DNA of 64,000 nucleotides, taken from positions 56,112 to 120,111 of the forward strand of contig DLSX01000258.1 in the NCBI GenBank assembly GCA_002500765.1, written 5' to 3'. A program made the position numbers and the translations under genes. How positions within the stretch are numbered: the stretch's first letter is position 1; each line of letters begins with the position of its first letter. The notes below the pieces were generated by a model, which searched no databases, was not told the origin of the DNA, and saw only the letters and a list, made by a program, of their open reading frames with translations. Below, piece by piece: positions 53,930 to 62,968 of this stretch. Source of the stretch: Neorhizobium sp. UBA7851. Lineage in GTDB: Bacteria > Pseudomonadota > Alphaproteobacteria > Rhizobiales > Rhizobiaceae.

Positions 53930-54478
53930 ATGTCCAAGAAGGACGGAACCAGACAAGCTGGATCGGTAAAGGCGGAAGACCTGCCGTATCGGCCTTGCGT
54001 CGGTGTCATGGTGCTCAACCGTGACGGGCTGGTCTGGGCCGGCCGACGGATTTCCGAAGGAAACAGCGAATATGACGGCTCGCCTCAGCTCTGGCAGATG
54101 CCGCAGGGAGGGATCGACAAGGGCGAAGATGCGCTTCCGGCCGCCTATCGCGAGCTCTACGAAGAGACGGGTATGGAGACCGTTACTCTACTCGCTCAAT
54201 CGAGGGACTGGATCAATTACGATCTGCCGCCGCATCTCATCGGCATAGGGCTCAAGGGAAAATATCGCGGGCAGACACAGCGCTGGTTCGCTTTCCGCTT
54301 CGAAGGCGATGAAAGCGAGATAGCGATCAACCCCCCGCCGGGCGGTCACACGCCCGAATTCGACGCCTGGGAATGGAAGCCGATGGCTGATCTTCCCGGT
54401 TTGATCGTCCCGTTCAAACGAGCGGTCTACAATCAGGTCGTCGCAGAGTTTTCTCATCTGGCTGTGGCTGCAGCCTGA
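53930..54478 (+). CDS. rppH: RNA pyrophosphohydrolase (Nudix)
   Basis: Removes pyrophosphate from 5' triphosphate mRNA ends, starting decay. 182 residues: PYRPCVGVMVLNRDGLVWAGRR, QMPQGGIDKGED, then the Nudix box (GGIDKGEDALPAAYRELYEETGM, matching Gx5Ex7REUxEExGU), WINYDLP and QRWFAFRF. GATGGAG upstream. It follows the deacetylase by 13 bp and is ended by a bidirectional terminator. Confidence 0.95.
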   Translation: MSKKDGTRQAGSVKAEDLPYRPCVGVMVLNRDGLVWAGRRISEGNSEYDGSPQLWQMPQGGIDKGEDALPAAYRELYEETGMETVTLLAQSRDWINYDLPPHLIGIGLKGKYRGQTQRWFAFRFEGDESEIAINPPPGGHTPEFDAWEWKPMADLPGLIVPFKRAVYNQVVAEFSHLAVAAA

Positions 54479-54500
54479 ATCTTGCCGTTGCGATAAACTT

Positions 54501-54530
54501 AAAAGACCCGGCTCGAAAGCCGGGTCTTTT
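54501..54530. terminator. Bidirectional terminator between rppH and bfr
   Basis: AAAAGACCCGGCT/AGCCGGGTCTTTT, a 13-bp stem (54501-54513 with 54518-54530) and CGAA loop, giving U-tracts in both directions for the two convergent genes. Confidence 0.92.
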
Positions 54531-54535
54531 CGTAT

Positions 54536-55021
54536 TCATTCTGCAGCGTCGGCCGATTCAGCGTTGAGCTGGCCGTAACGTTCCTCACCGATCTTGTTGA
54601 GGAGGTCGAGTTGGGTTTCGAGGAAGTCGATGTGACCTTCCTCATCCATCAGCAGCTCTTCGAACAGCTTCATGGAAACGTAGTCGCCTGCCTCATGACA
54701 GAGATCACGAGATGCCTTGTAGGCCGTGCGGGCGTCGTATTCGCCGGCAAGATCCGCCTCCAGCACTTCCTTGACATTCTGGCCGATACGCAGCGGCGCG
54801 ACTGTCTGGAGATTGGGATGGCCCTCGAGGAAGATGATGCGATCGATCAGACGATCCGCATGCTGCATTTCTTCGATGGATTCGGCGCGCTCCTTCTTGG
54901 CGAGCTTGGTAAATCCCCAATCGTCCAGAAGACGGTAGTGCAGCCAGTATTGATTAACGGCCCCAAGTTCGAGGAACAAAGCCTCGTTAAGCCGCTCTAT
55001 GACCCTTTTGTCGCCTTTCAA
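54536..55021 (-). CDS. bfr: Bacterioferritin
   Basis: Haem-containing 24-mer iron store with ferroxidase activity. I start it at TTG 55021, 161 residues: MKGDKRVIERLNEALFLELGAVNQYWLHYRLL. AGGAGAG lies 7 bases upstream. With this start Glu18, Glu51, Met52 (haem ligand) and His54 fall exactly at the classical bacterioferritin positions. The ATG at 55045 would add eight residues. It overlaps bfd by 35 bp. Confidence 0.95.
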   Translation of the reverse strand: MKGDKRVIERLNEALFLELGAVNQYWLHYRLLDDWGFTKLAKKERAESIEEMQHADRLIDRIIFLEGHPNLQTVAPLRIGQNVKEVLEADLAGEYDARTAYKASRDLCHEAGDYVSMKLFEELLMDEEGHIDFLETQLDLLNKIGEERYGQLNAESADAAE

Positions 55022-55298
55022 TGTCCGCTCTCCTGTTTTCCTCATGGAACTGCTTCAAGCGAGACAAATATATAACGACTTCGTCCTGCGTCGAGTGACG
55101 CTCGGCATGATATTCTTCCGTCGTGCGGATAATCAGATCAACGACGTTGGGGAAACAGCCACAACAGCGGCCGCGCTTGCTCATGGCATGATAGACTTTC
55201 GCCGGAACGATGAGCTGCCAACAGTCTTCGTCAAGAAGCTGGACGATGACGTCCTTGATTTCCTTGTCCGTAATGTAATTGCAGCTGCAGACGAGCAT
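54987..55298 (-). CDS. bfd: Bacterioferritin-associated ferredoxin
   Basis: [2Fe-2S] protein that delivers electrons to bacterioferritin to release iron. The protein is 103 residues from the ATG at 55298: MLVCSCNYITDKEIKDVI has Cys4 and Cys6; GRCCGCFPN has the second pair (Cys45/Cys48). Length is well above the ~64 of E. coli, with a charged helical C-terminal tail of about 40 residues. Its end overlaps the bfr start. A half match to an Irr box (TTTAGAA) lies near 55390, which would fit iron control, but it is weak. Confidence 0.9.
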   Translation of the reverse strand: MLVCSCNYITDKEIKDVIVQLLDEDCWQLIVPAKVYHAMSKRGRCCGCFPNVVDLIIRTTEEYHAERHSTQDEVVIYLSRLKQFHEENRRADIERRQKGHRAA

Positions 55299-55458
55299 TT
55301 CCGGTAGACCTGTCAAACATGACCAACGCTATCTTCTTTTGGGAAAGAAGACCGTCGATGTCAAGAAAAATCCCATTCTGCTTAATCACGAGATTCTAAA
55401 TTGCCGAGCATCTTTACCATGGGAAATGGCCCGAAGCGCCTTGGCTGCCGAATATGGC

Positions 55459-55731
55459 TTAAAGCGGTTTCGAAATCCCACCGCTTGCACCAACCTTCGC
55501 TTGCACAGTCGGCCGGTTGATCATCACTGATGCCTCTGTCACAAGCGGCATCAGGCCATTTGCGCCTTCATCCAGGCAGTCGAACAGATGCGTGCGCATC
55601 CGTGGCTCCCAGAACTTATTGATATGCGTGGCAACGCCTTTCGCTCTGCCGGCTTCCGGTTGTGACATGAAGAACGTAGCGATCTGATTTGCCATTCTGA
55701 TCAGTTTTTCCCGACCCTGATCATGCGACAT
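55459..55731 (-). CDS. fdsD: Formate dehydrogenase delta subunit
   Basis: Small subunit or maturation factor of NAD-dependent molybdenum formate dehydrogenase. 90 residues: KLIRMANQIATFFMSQPEAGRAKGVATHINKFWEPRMRTHL is the family signature. Last gene of the fds operon, 75 bp after fdsA. The usual intervening fdhD/fdsC gene is absent. Confidence 0.92.
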   Translation of the reverse strand: MSHDQGREKLIRMANQIATFFMSQPEAGRAKGVATHINKFWEPRMRTHLFDCLDEGANGLMPLVTEASVMINRPTVQAKVGASGGISKPL

Positions 55732-55806
55732 TGATAGGCTCCTGTTGCGTTAGGATACGGAGATTTCGGGGGGCTGAAAACGATCCGGTGCGGTTCCTGA
55801 GCGACC

Positions 55807-58686
55807 CTACTCCGCCGCCTCCATCTTGCCTGCTATGCGGCGTGAGCGGCGAGACAGATCATTGTAATCCTCCTGCCATTCGGTCGGCCCGTTGGAGGGT
55901 GAGACCTGCACTGCGGTCACCTTGTATTCCGGGCAGTTCGTCGCCCAATCGGAGAAGTCCGTGGTGATGACATTGGCCTGCGTGTCCGGATGGTGGAAGG
56001 TCGTGTAGACGACACCCGGCGATACCCGATCGGTGATCAAGGCCCTCAGCGTCGTATCACCCGAGCGGCTTGCGAGCTTGACCCAGTCGCCATCCTTGAT
56101 TCCACGCTGTTCTGCATCATGAGGATGGATTTCCAGCCGATCCTCCTCATGCCAGGCGACATTTTCGGTACGCCGCGTTTGCGCGCCGACATTGTATTGC
56201 GAGAGAATGCGGCCGGTGGTGAGCAGAAGCGGGAAGCGTGGCCCGGTGCGCTCGTCGGTTCCCACATATTCGGTGCGAATGAATTTTCCCTTGCCGCGCA
56301 CGAACCCATCGACATGCATGATCGGTGAACCTTGCGGGTGCGCTTCGTTGCATGGCCACTGAACCGAGCCCATCTTGTCCAGGTAATCATAGGAAACCAG
56401 TGCGAAGCTCGGCGTTGTTGCGGCGATTTCGTCCATGATTTCGGACGGATGGACGTAGTTCCAGTTCAGCCCCATCGCCTGCGCAAGCTTCTGCGTGACC
56501 TCCCAGTCGGCATAACCGTTTTTCGGTGTCATCACCTTGCGCACGCGGTTGATGCGGCGCTCGGCATTGGTGAATGTTCCGTCCTTTTCGAGGAAAGTCG
56601 AGCCGGGCAGGAAGACATGGGCATAATTGGCCGTTTCGTTCAAAAACAGGTCATGCACGACGACACATTCCATTGCGGCAAGCCCGGCTGAGACGTGTTT
56701 TGTATCCGGGTCGGACTGCAGGATATCCTCGCCCTGGATATAGATTCCCCTGAACGTGCCCTCGACGGCGGCATCCAGCATGTTGGGAATACGCAGGCCC
56801 GGCTCATTGTTCAGCGTCACGCCCCATAGCTTTTCGAATGTTTCGCGGGTGGCATCGTCCGATATATGGCGATAACCCGGCAGTTCGTGCGGGAACGACC
56901 CCATGTCACAGGAGCCCTGCACATTGTTCTGGCCGCGCAGTGGGTTCACGCCGACGCCGGGCCGGCCGATATTGCCGGTGACCATGGCGAGATTGGCGAT
57001 CGCCATGACCGTCGTCGATCCCTGGCTGTGTTCGGTAACGCCGAGGCCGTAATAGATCGCGCCGTTGCCACCGGTGGCAAACAGCCGGGCAGTACCGCGG
57101 ACGAGATCGGCCGGAACGCCGGTAAAGCTTTCTGTCGATTCCGGGCTGTGTGCCTCTTGCGAAACGAAGGCTGCCCAGTCCTCGAACTCGGACCAGTCGC
57201 AACGCTCCCGGATAAACTGTTCGGCAGCCAGGCCCTCTGTGACGATGACATGTGCCAGCGCTGTCATGACCGCGACATTGGTGCCGGGTTTCAAGGGCAG
57301 GTGATAGGCGGCTTCCACATGCGGCGTCCGAACGAGATCGATGCGGCGCGGATCGATGACGATCAGCTTTGCTCCCTGCCTCAGGCGTTTTTTCAGTCGC
57401 GAGCCGAAGACCGGGTGCCCGTCGGTCGGGTTGGCACCGATGACGATCACCACATCGGAATGCTCAACGCTGTCGAAATTCTGCGTGCCGGCGGAGGTGC
57501 CGAAGGCCTGGCCGAGACCATAACCCGTCGGCGAATGACAGACGCGGGCGCACGTATCGACATTGTTGTTGCCGAAACCGGCGCGGACCAGCTTCTGCAC
57601 CAGAAATGTTTCCTCGTTCGTGCAGCGCGACGAGGTGATGCCGCCGATTGCGTCCCGCCCATATTGGTACTGGATGCGGCGGAATTCCGTGGCGATATGC
57701 GAAAACGCCTCTTCCCAGGTCACTTCCCGCCAGGGATCGGCGATCCTGTCGCGGATCATCGGATTGAGGATTCGATCCTTGTGGCTGGCATAACCATAGG
57801 CAAAGCGCCCCTTGACGCAGGAGTGCCCCCGGTTGGCCTGCCCATCCTTCCATGGCACCATGCGGACGAGTTCTTCGCCGCGCATCTCCGCCTTGAACGA
57901 ACAGCCGACGCCGCAATAGGCGCAGGTCGTGACCGCCGAATGTTCCGGCTGGCCGATCGCGATCACCGACTTTTCCGTCAGCGTTGCGGTGGGGCAGGCC
58001 TGCACGCAGGCGCCGCAGGACACGCATTCGGATTCCAGAAAATGTTCATGCGCTCCGGGCGAGACACGGCTTTCGAAACCGCGTCCTTCGATCGTCAGTG
58101 CAAAGGTTCCCTGCACTTCTTCACAGGCGCGCACGCAACGGGAGCAGACGATGCATTTCGACGGATCATAAGTGAAATAAGGATTGGACTCGTCCTTCGG
58201 CATCCATCTGGCATTAATGTCGCCATCGTTACGGCTGCGGACATGGTTGCCGCCCTCGTAGCCGTAGCGCACGTCGCGAAGCCCGACCGCGCCCGCCATA
58301 TCCTGCAATTCGCAATCGCCATTGGCCGCGCAGGTGAGACAGTCGAGCGGATGGTCGGAGATATAAAGCTCCATCACGCCGCGGCGGATATCCTTCAGCC
58401 GGTTCGTCTGGGTGTGGACGACCATATTTGGCGCAACCGGTGTCGTGCATGAGGATGGCGTGTCATTGCGGCCCTCGACCTCGACCAGACAGAGGCGGCA
58501 GGAACCGAAGGCGTCGACCATGTCGGTGGCGCAGAGTTTTGGCACCTGGATACCGGCTTCCATCGAGGCGCGCATTATCGAGGTGCCCTCGGGCACGGTG
58601 ATGCTGCGACCGTCTATGGTTAGTGTCACCTGCTTTTCGGAGCGGGAGACCGGGGTGCCGTAGTCGGTTTCGTGGATCAGGGACAT
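55807..58686 (-). CDS. fdsA: NAD-dependent formate dehydrogenase alpha subunit (Mo-bis-PGD)
   Basis: Catalytic subunit oxidising formate to CO2. 959 residues: N-terminal [2Fe-2S] domain (Cys52, 63, 66, 80), the NuoG-type His-Cys cluster (DHPLDCLTC, His112, Cys116, 119, 125), two ferredoxin-like 4Fe-4S motifs (Cys178-188 and Cys221-231), the CAYCGVGC...C cluster (255-290), then the molybdopterin domain. DTCARVCHSPT places the Mo-ligand Cys at 383, near Cys386 of the Rhodobacter capsulatus enzyme, so this is a Cys, not a Sec, enzyme. Four bases after fdsB. Confidence 0.96.
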   Translation of the reverse strand: MSLIHETDYGTPVSRSEKQVTLTIDGRSITVPEGTSIMRASMEAGIQVPKLCATDMVDAFGSCRLCLVEVEGRNDTPSSCTTPVAPNMVVHTQTNRLKDIRRGVMELYISDHPLDCLTCAANGDCELQDMAGAVGLRDVRYGYEGGNHVRSRNDGDINARWMPKDESNPYFTYDPSKCIVCSRCVRACEEVQGTFALTIEGRGFESRVSPGAHEHFLESECVSCGACVQACPTATLTEKSVIAIGQPEHSAVTTCAYCGVGCSFKAEMRGEELVRMVPWKDGQANRGHSCVKGRFAYGYASHKDRILNPMIRDRIADPWREVTWEEAFSHIATEFRRIQYQYGRDAIGGITSSRCTNEETFLVQKLVRAGFGNNNVDTCARVCHSPTGYGLGQAFGTSAGTQNFDSVEHSDVVIVIGANPTDGHPVFGSRLKKRLRQGAKLIVIDPRRIDLVRTPHVEAAYHLPLKPGTNVAVMTALAHVIVTEGLAAEQFIRERCDWSEFEDWAAFVSQEAHSPESTESFTGVPADLVRGTARLFATGGNGAIYYGLGVTEHSQGSTTVMAIANLAMVTGNIGRPGVGVNPLRGQNNVQGSCDMGSFPHELPGYRHISDDATRETFEKLWGVTLNNEPGLRIPNMLDAAVEGTFRGIYIQGEDILQSDPDTKHVSAGLAAMECVVVHDLFLNETANYAHVFLPGSTFLEKDGTFTNAERRINRVRKVMTPKNGYADWEVTQKLAQAMGLNWNYVHPSEIMDEIAATTPSFALVSYDYLDKMGSVQWPCNEAHPQGSPIMHVDGFVRGKGKFIRTEYVGTDERTGPRFPLLLTTGRILSQYNVGAQTRRTENVAWHEEDRLEIHPHDAEQRGIKDGDWVKLASRSGDTTLRALITDRVSPGVVYTTFHHPDTQANVITTDFSDWATNCPEYKVTAVQVSPSNGPTEWQEDYNDLSRRSRRIAGKMEAAE

Positions 58687-58690
58687 GATA

Positions 58691-60247
58691 TTACTCCGCC
58701 GCCTCGATAAGAGGCGCTGACACGAAATCCTGCGGGAAATGCGTCAGTGCGCTCATCACGGGATAGGGTGTGAAGCCGCCCAGCGCACAGAGCGAACCGA
58801 ACTTCATCGTATTGCAGAGGTCGGCCAGCAGCGACTTGTTCTTCTCGGGCTCGATGCCGGCGATGATCTTGTCGACGGTCTCGACGCCACGGGTCGAGCC
58901 GATACGGCATGGCGTGCACTTGCCGCAGCTTTCGATGGCGCAGAACTCCATAGCGAAACGCGCCTGTTTCAGCAGGTTGGCCGTGTCATCGAAAACGGTG
59001 ATGCCGGCATGGCCGATCAGCCCGTCCTTGGCGGCAAAGGCCTCGTAGTCAAAGGGCGTGTCGAAGAGCTCACGTGGAAAATAGGCCCCGAGCGGACCGC
59101 CAACCTGTACCGCCTTGACCGGCCTCCCCGTTGCCGTGCCGCCGCCGATATGGTCGACGATCTCCCCAAGCGACAGGCCGAAAGCCGTCTCGAACAGGCC
59201 GCCATATTTGGCGTTGCCGGCAATCTGGATCGGGATCGTGCCGCGCGAGCGCCCCATGCCAAAGTCTTTGTAGAAGGTGGCTCCCCTGTCCATGATGACC
59301 GGGATGGAAGCGAGCGAGATGACGTTGTTGACCACGGTCGGACGACCGAGAAAGCCCTGCAGTGCCGGCAGCGGCGGCTTGGCGCGGACGATGCCGCGCT
59401 TGCCTTCCAGTGAATTGAGGAGCGAGGTTTCCTCGCCGCAGACATAGGCGCCGGCTCCCGAACGTACTTCCATATCGAAGGCGTGATCCGACCCGAGTAC
59501 TGAGGGGCCGAGAATGCCAGCGGCCCGCGCGATCTCGATTGCCGCGCTCATCGTTGCGATGGCATGCGGATATTCGGAGCGGGTATAGATATATCCCTTG
59601 GTCGCGCCGGTCGCGATCCCGGCGATCGCCATGCCCTCGATCAACACGAAGGGATCACCCTCCATGATCATCCGGTCGGCGAAGGTGGCGCTGTCGCCTT
59701 CATCGGCATTGCAGACGATGTATTTCTGCGGGCCGGCGGCCTCCATCACTGTCTTCCACTTGATGCCGGTCGGGAAACCGGCGCCACCACGACCGCGCAA
59801 CCCGCTATCGGTCACTTCCTGAACGATCGCTGCCGGGGGCATGGCGACGGCCTTTTCCAGACCTTTCAGCCCCTTATAATGGCGATAGTCGTCAATCGAC
59901 AGCGGATCGGTTACGCCGCAACGGGAGAAGGTGAGGCGGGTCTGCTGACGGAGGAAAGGAATCTCCTTCGTCAGCCCAAGACAGAGGGCATGGTCATTGC
60001 CGGACAGGAAACCGGTATCGAAGAGGCTCGGCACATCGTGGGGCTTAACCGGCCCGTAAGCCACACGGCCGTGATCGGTGCGTACCTCGACCAATGGTTC
60101 AAGCCAGAACATACCACGCGAGCCATTGCGTATAATTTTGACATCAAGGCCACGGGCCGCGATCTCGCGGGAAACAGCGATTGCCACCTTCTCGGCACCA
60201 AGCGCCAGAGATGCGGCGTCACGGGGAACAAAGACCGTTACCGTCAT
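58691..60247 (-). CDS. fdsB: NAD-dependent formate dehydrogenase beta subunit (FMN/NADH-binding)
   Basis: Passes electrons from the Fe-S chain to NAD+ via FMN, like NuoF. The protein is 518 residues from the ATG at 60247; the open frame to 60352 lies inside fdsG. A thioredoxin-like N-terminal region of about 110 residues precedes GLRGRGGAGFPTG (149-161, FMN/NADH site), the ICNADEGDS type motif (IVCNADEGDS), GAYVCGEETSLLNSLEGKRG and the 4Fe-4S site ESCGKCTPCRIGSTRG with a later cysteine in GSLCALGG. Overlaps fdsG by ATGA. Confidence 0.95.
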   Translation of the reverse strand: MTVTVFVPRDAASLALGAEKVAIAVSREIAARGLDVKIIRNGSRGMFWLEPLVEVRTDHGRVAYGPVKPHDVPSLFDTGFLSGNDHALCLGLTKEIPFLRQQTRLTFSRCGVTDPLSIDDYRHYKGLKGLEKAVAMPPAAIVQEVTDSGLRGRGGAGFPTGIKWKTVMEAAGPQKYIVCNADEGDSATFADRMIMEGDPFVLIEGMAIAGIATGATKGYIYTRSEYPHAIATMSAAIEIARAAGILGPSVLGSDHAFDMEVRSGAGAYVCGEETSLLNSLEGKRGIVRAKPPLPALQGFLGRPTVVNNVISLASIPVIMDRGATFYKDFGMGRSRGTIPIQIAGNAKYGGLFETAFGLSLGEIVDHIGGGTATGRPVKAVQVGGPLGAYFPRELFDTPFDYEAFAAKDGLIGHAGITVFDDTANLLKQARFAMEFCAIESCGKCTPCRIGSTRGVETVDKIIAGIEPEKNKSLLADLCNTMKFGSLCALGGFTPYPVMSALTHFPQDFVSAPLIEAAE

Positions 60248-60723
60248 CGGCCAATCTCCCCGACAATTTCGGAAAGACAGCGTTCGTCCACCCGGCCATA
60301 CACTTCGCCATCCAGCATGGCCGCCGGCGCGCAGGCGCAAAGGCCCAGACAATAGACCGGTTCCAGCGTCACGGCGTCGTCAGCCGTCGTCTGGTGAAAA
60401 TCGATCCCGAGCAGCTGGCGAACGCGATCCGCCAGAGCATCGCCACCCATCGACTGGCAGGCTTCGGCACGGCAGATTTTCAAAACATGCCTGCCGCCCG
60501 GATGATCACGGAATTCGGGGTAGAAGGTGACGACGCCATGCACTTCGGCGCGGGAGAGGTTGAGTTCGCCTGCGATAATCTGTTTCGCCTCATTCGGCAC
60601 GTGGCCGAATTCTGCCTGAAGCGCGTGCAGGATGGGCAGCATGGGCCCTTCCAGATGTTTCAGGTGACGAATGATATCTTGCGACCGCTGGGTGATCTCA
60701 CCAGCGGAAATCCGCACAGTCAT
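60244..60723 (-). CDS. fdsG: NAD-dependent formate dehydrogenase gamma subunit (NuoE-like)
   Basis: [2Fe-2S] thioredoxin-fold subunit. The protein is 159 residues from the ATG at 60723. GGGAGG is too close (2 bases) to the ATG at 60729 and well placed (8) for 60723. Cluster cysteines are 84, 89, 125 and 129 (CRAEAC ... CLGLC), as in NuoE. First gene of fdsGBAD; the promoter must lie in 60724-61308. Confidence 0.94.
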   Translation of the reverse strand: MTVRISAGEITQRSQDIIRHLKHLEGPMLPILHALQAEFGHVPNEAKQIIAGELNLSRAEVHGVVTFYPEFRDHPGGRHVLKICRAEACQSMGGDALADRVRQLLGIDFHQTTADDAVTLEPVYCLGLCACAPAAMLDGEVYGRVDERCLSEIVGEIGR

Positions 60724-61308
60724 GGGCATGGCCTCCCGGCAAATGCTTCGAGACCGTCCTCCTCGGCTGCCTCGGGCATTCAAGTCGTTCGGAGATCGGA
60801 TTCATCTCCGGCGATGCGGGAAAATGTCGCAATGGAAGGAGGGCCAGTCAATAAACGAGATCGGTTACGCGATAGCAAAAACCTATTAAGGCGTTCTGGT
60901 CGTCTTTTGATGCTCGTGGAATAGGGTTCTATTCGCGTTCCGAAAACGGCGTGGTTACACGCATAAATTGTCCTTGCGTCCTCCCGCGGCTTCGTCGTCA
61001 AATATCGTTTTATACATCCATAAGCAATAAAATTGCGCCAACACGCCTAAAGCGAGAGATTAGCTGTCTTCGACATTTCTTCCTTATACGTAAGATGTCC
61101 CTAATGATCTGAAAGGTTGCTCTGGCTTGTTAGGCATGACGCCTAATTTCTACGAGGATCACAATTTCCTTATGCAACCTTGACGTTTTTCCGATTTGCC
61201 GCAGTTGTCCATTTTAGCCGAGCTGTGGTGAGAAAAGCCTTGCAGTCCATGCCTTTCTGGCATTCATTCCCGCAACTGAACCGAATAAACTGGGAAAGGA
61301 TAACGGTT
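60724..61308. other. Divergent intergenic region between fdsG and the peptide-binding protein gene
   Basis: About 585 bp with short shadow frames only. It must hold the promoters of the fds operon and of the transporter operon. No regulator gene or clear operator was seen. Confidence 0.5.
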
Positions 61309-62907
61309 ATGTCTTCTCGTCTTCTCAAACTCTCTGCAGCTGCGCTGTTGAGTTCCGTGCTCTTTGCAAGTGCACCCGCATTCGCGGAAGCCGTTCTCCA
61401 TCGCGGCAATGCCGGCGAGCCTCAGACGCTCGATCAGGCACAGACCTCGATCAATATCGAGGCTTTCATCCTCAAGGATCTTTACGAAGGCCTGACGATT
61501 TACGACGCTGCCGGCAAGATTATTCCAGGTGCTGCCGAAAGCTGGACACTGTCGGATGATGGTGTAACCTACACGTTTAAGCTGCGCGAAAATGCAAAAT
61601 GGTCGGATGGCTCTCCTGTTACTGCGCAGGACTTCGAGTTTTCCTTCAAGCGCGTAGAAGATCCGAAGACGGCTGCGAAATACGCCAACATCCTTTATCC
61701 GATCAAGAATGCCGAAGCGATCAATACCGGCAAGGCCGAAGTCGCAACGCTCGGCGTCAAGGCCGTTGATGACAAGACGTTCCAGGTCACGCTTGAGCGT
61801 CCGACGCCCTTCTTCCTCGAGCTGCTGGCGCACCAGACCGCCCTGCCTGTTTCCAAGGCAAGCGTCGAAAAGAACGGTGCCGATTTCGTCAAGCCGGGCG
61901 TGATGGTCTCGAACGGCGCCTTTAAGCTCGTGAGCCACGTGCCGAATGACAGCCTCGTTGTCGAAAAGAACGAAAATCACTGGGATGCGGCCAATACCAA
62001 GCTCGACAAGGTGATCTTCTACCCGATCGACGACCAGGCAGCCTCCGTCCGTCGTTTCGAAGCGAAGGAGATGGACCTTGTCTATAACTTCTCCGCCGAC
62101 CAGATCGAGCGCCTGCGCGGAACCTACAAGGACCAGGTTCACGTTTCCCCGACGCTTGCGACCTACTATTACGCCTTCGATGGCGCTCAGGCCCCCTATG
62201 ACGACGTGCGGGTCCGCCGGGCACTGTCGATGGCTGTCGACCGCGATTTCCTTGCCAAGGAAATCTACAGCGGCTCGCAAATCCCGGCCTATTCGTTGGT
62301 GCCGCCGGGCATGGCAAGCTATGGCGAACCGTCCAAGGCGGATTTTGCGGAACTTTCGCAGCTCGACCGCGAGGACAAGGCGCTCGAATTGATGAAGGAA
62401 GCCGGTTTTGGTGAAGGCGGCAAGCCGCTCGAAATCGAGATCCGCTACAACACCAACCCGAACCACGAACGCGTCGCTACAGCGGTCGCCGACATGTGGA
62501 AGAACACCTTCAATGCGAAGGTGACGATGACCAATCTCGACGTATCGTCGCATTACGCTTATCTGCAGGAAGGCGGCAAGTTCAACGTTGCTCGTGCGGG
62601 CTGGGTTGCCGACTATGCGGATGCCGAAAACTTCCTGGCGCTGAACCTGTCGACCAACAAGACCTTCAACTACGGCAAGTACAATAACCCGGAATTCGAC
62701 GCTCTGATGCAGAAGTCCTATGCGGAAGAGAACCCGGAAGCTCGCTCAAAGCTGCTGCATGAAGCCGAAGCGCTTCTGTCGCGTGACCAACCGGTCGCAC
62801 CGCTGCTGACCCAGGCCGACCTTTGGCTCGTGTCCAACCGCGTTTCCGGCTGGGAAGACAATGCTGCCAACGAGCACCTGAGCCGCTTCCTCAGCGTTTC
62901 CGAATAA
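61309..62907 (+). CDS. oppA: Oligopeptide ABC transporter, periplasmic substrate-binding protein
   Basis: SBP_bac_5 family receptor. The protein is 532 residues from the ATG at 61309 (AAAGGA upstream) with signal peptide LLKLSAAALLSSVLFASAPAFA. AEAVLHRGNAGEPQTLDQAQTSINIEAFILKDLYEGL, WTLSDDGVTYTFKLRENAKWSDGSPVTAQDFEFSFKRV and VRRALSMAVDRDFLAKEIYSG are typical of peptide-binding proteins. Followed by permeases in the same direction. Symbol by family similarity; peptide specificity is not readable. Confidence 0.93.
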   Translation: MSSRLLKLSAAALLSSVLFASAPAFAEAVLHRGNAGEPQTLDQAQTSINIEAFILKDLYEGLTIYDAAGKIIPGAAESWTLSDDGVTYTFKLRENAKWSDGSPVTAQDFEFSFKRVEDPKTAAKYANILYPIKNAEAINTGKAEVATLGVKAVDDKTFQVTLERPTPFFLELLAHQTALPVSKASVEKNGADFVKPGVMVSNGAFKLVSHVPNDSLVVEKNENHWDAANTKLDKVIFYPIDDQAASVRRFEAKEMDLVYNFSADQIERLRGTYKDQVHVSPTLATYYYAFDGAQAPYDDVRVRRALSMAVDRDFLAKEIYSGSQIPAYSLVPPGMASYGEPSKADFAELSQLDREDKALELMKEAGFGEGGKPLEIEIRYNTNPNHERVATAVADMWKNTFNAKVTMTNLDVSSHYAYLQEGGKFNVARAGWVADYADAENFLALNLSTNKTFNYGKYNNPEFDALMQKSYAEENPEARSKLLHEAEALLSRDQPVAPLLTQADLWLVSNRVSGWEDNAANEHLSRFLSVSE

Positions 62908-62922
62908 TCTTCACCATCTGAG

Positions 62923-62953
62923 ACGGCGCCCGCGACCAAGCGGGCGCCGTTTT
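62923..62953 (+). terminator. Hairpin between oppA and oppB
   Basis: ACGGCGCCCGC/GCGGGCGCCGT, an 11-bp stem with 6-base loop, followed by TTTT. Probably a partial terminator that lowers permease expression relative to the binding protein. Confidence 0.75.
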
Positions 62954-62968
62954 GCAGGAGACACCCGC

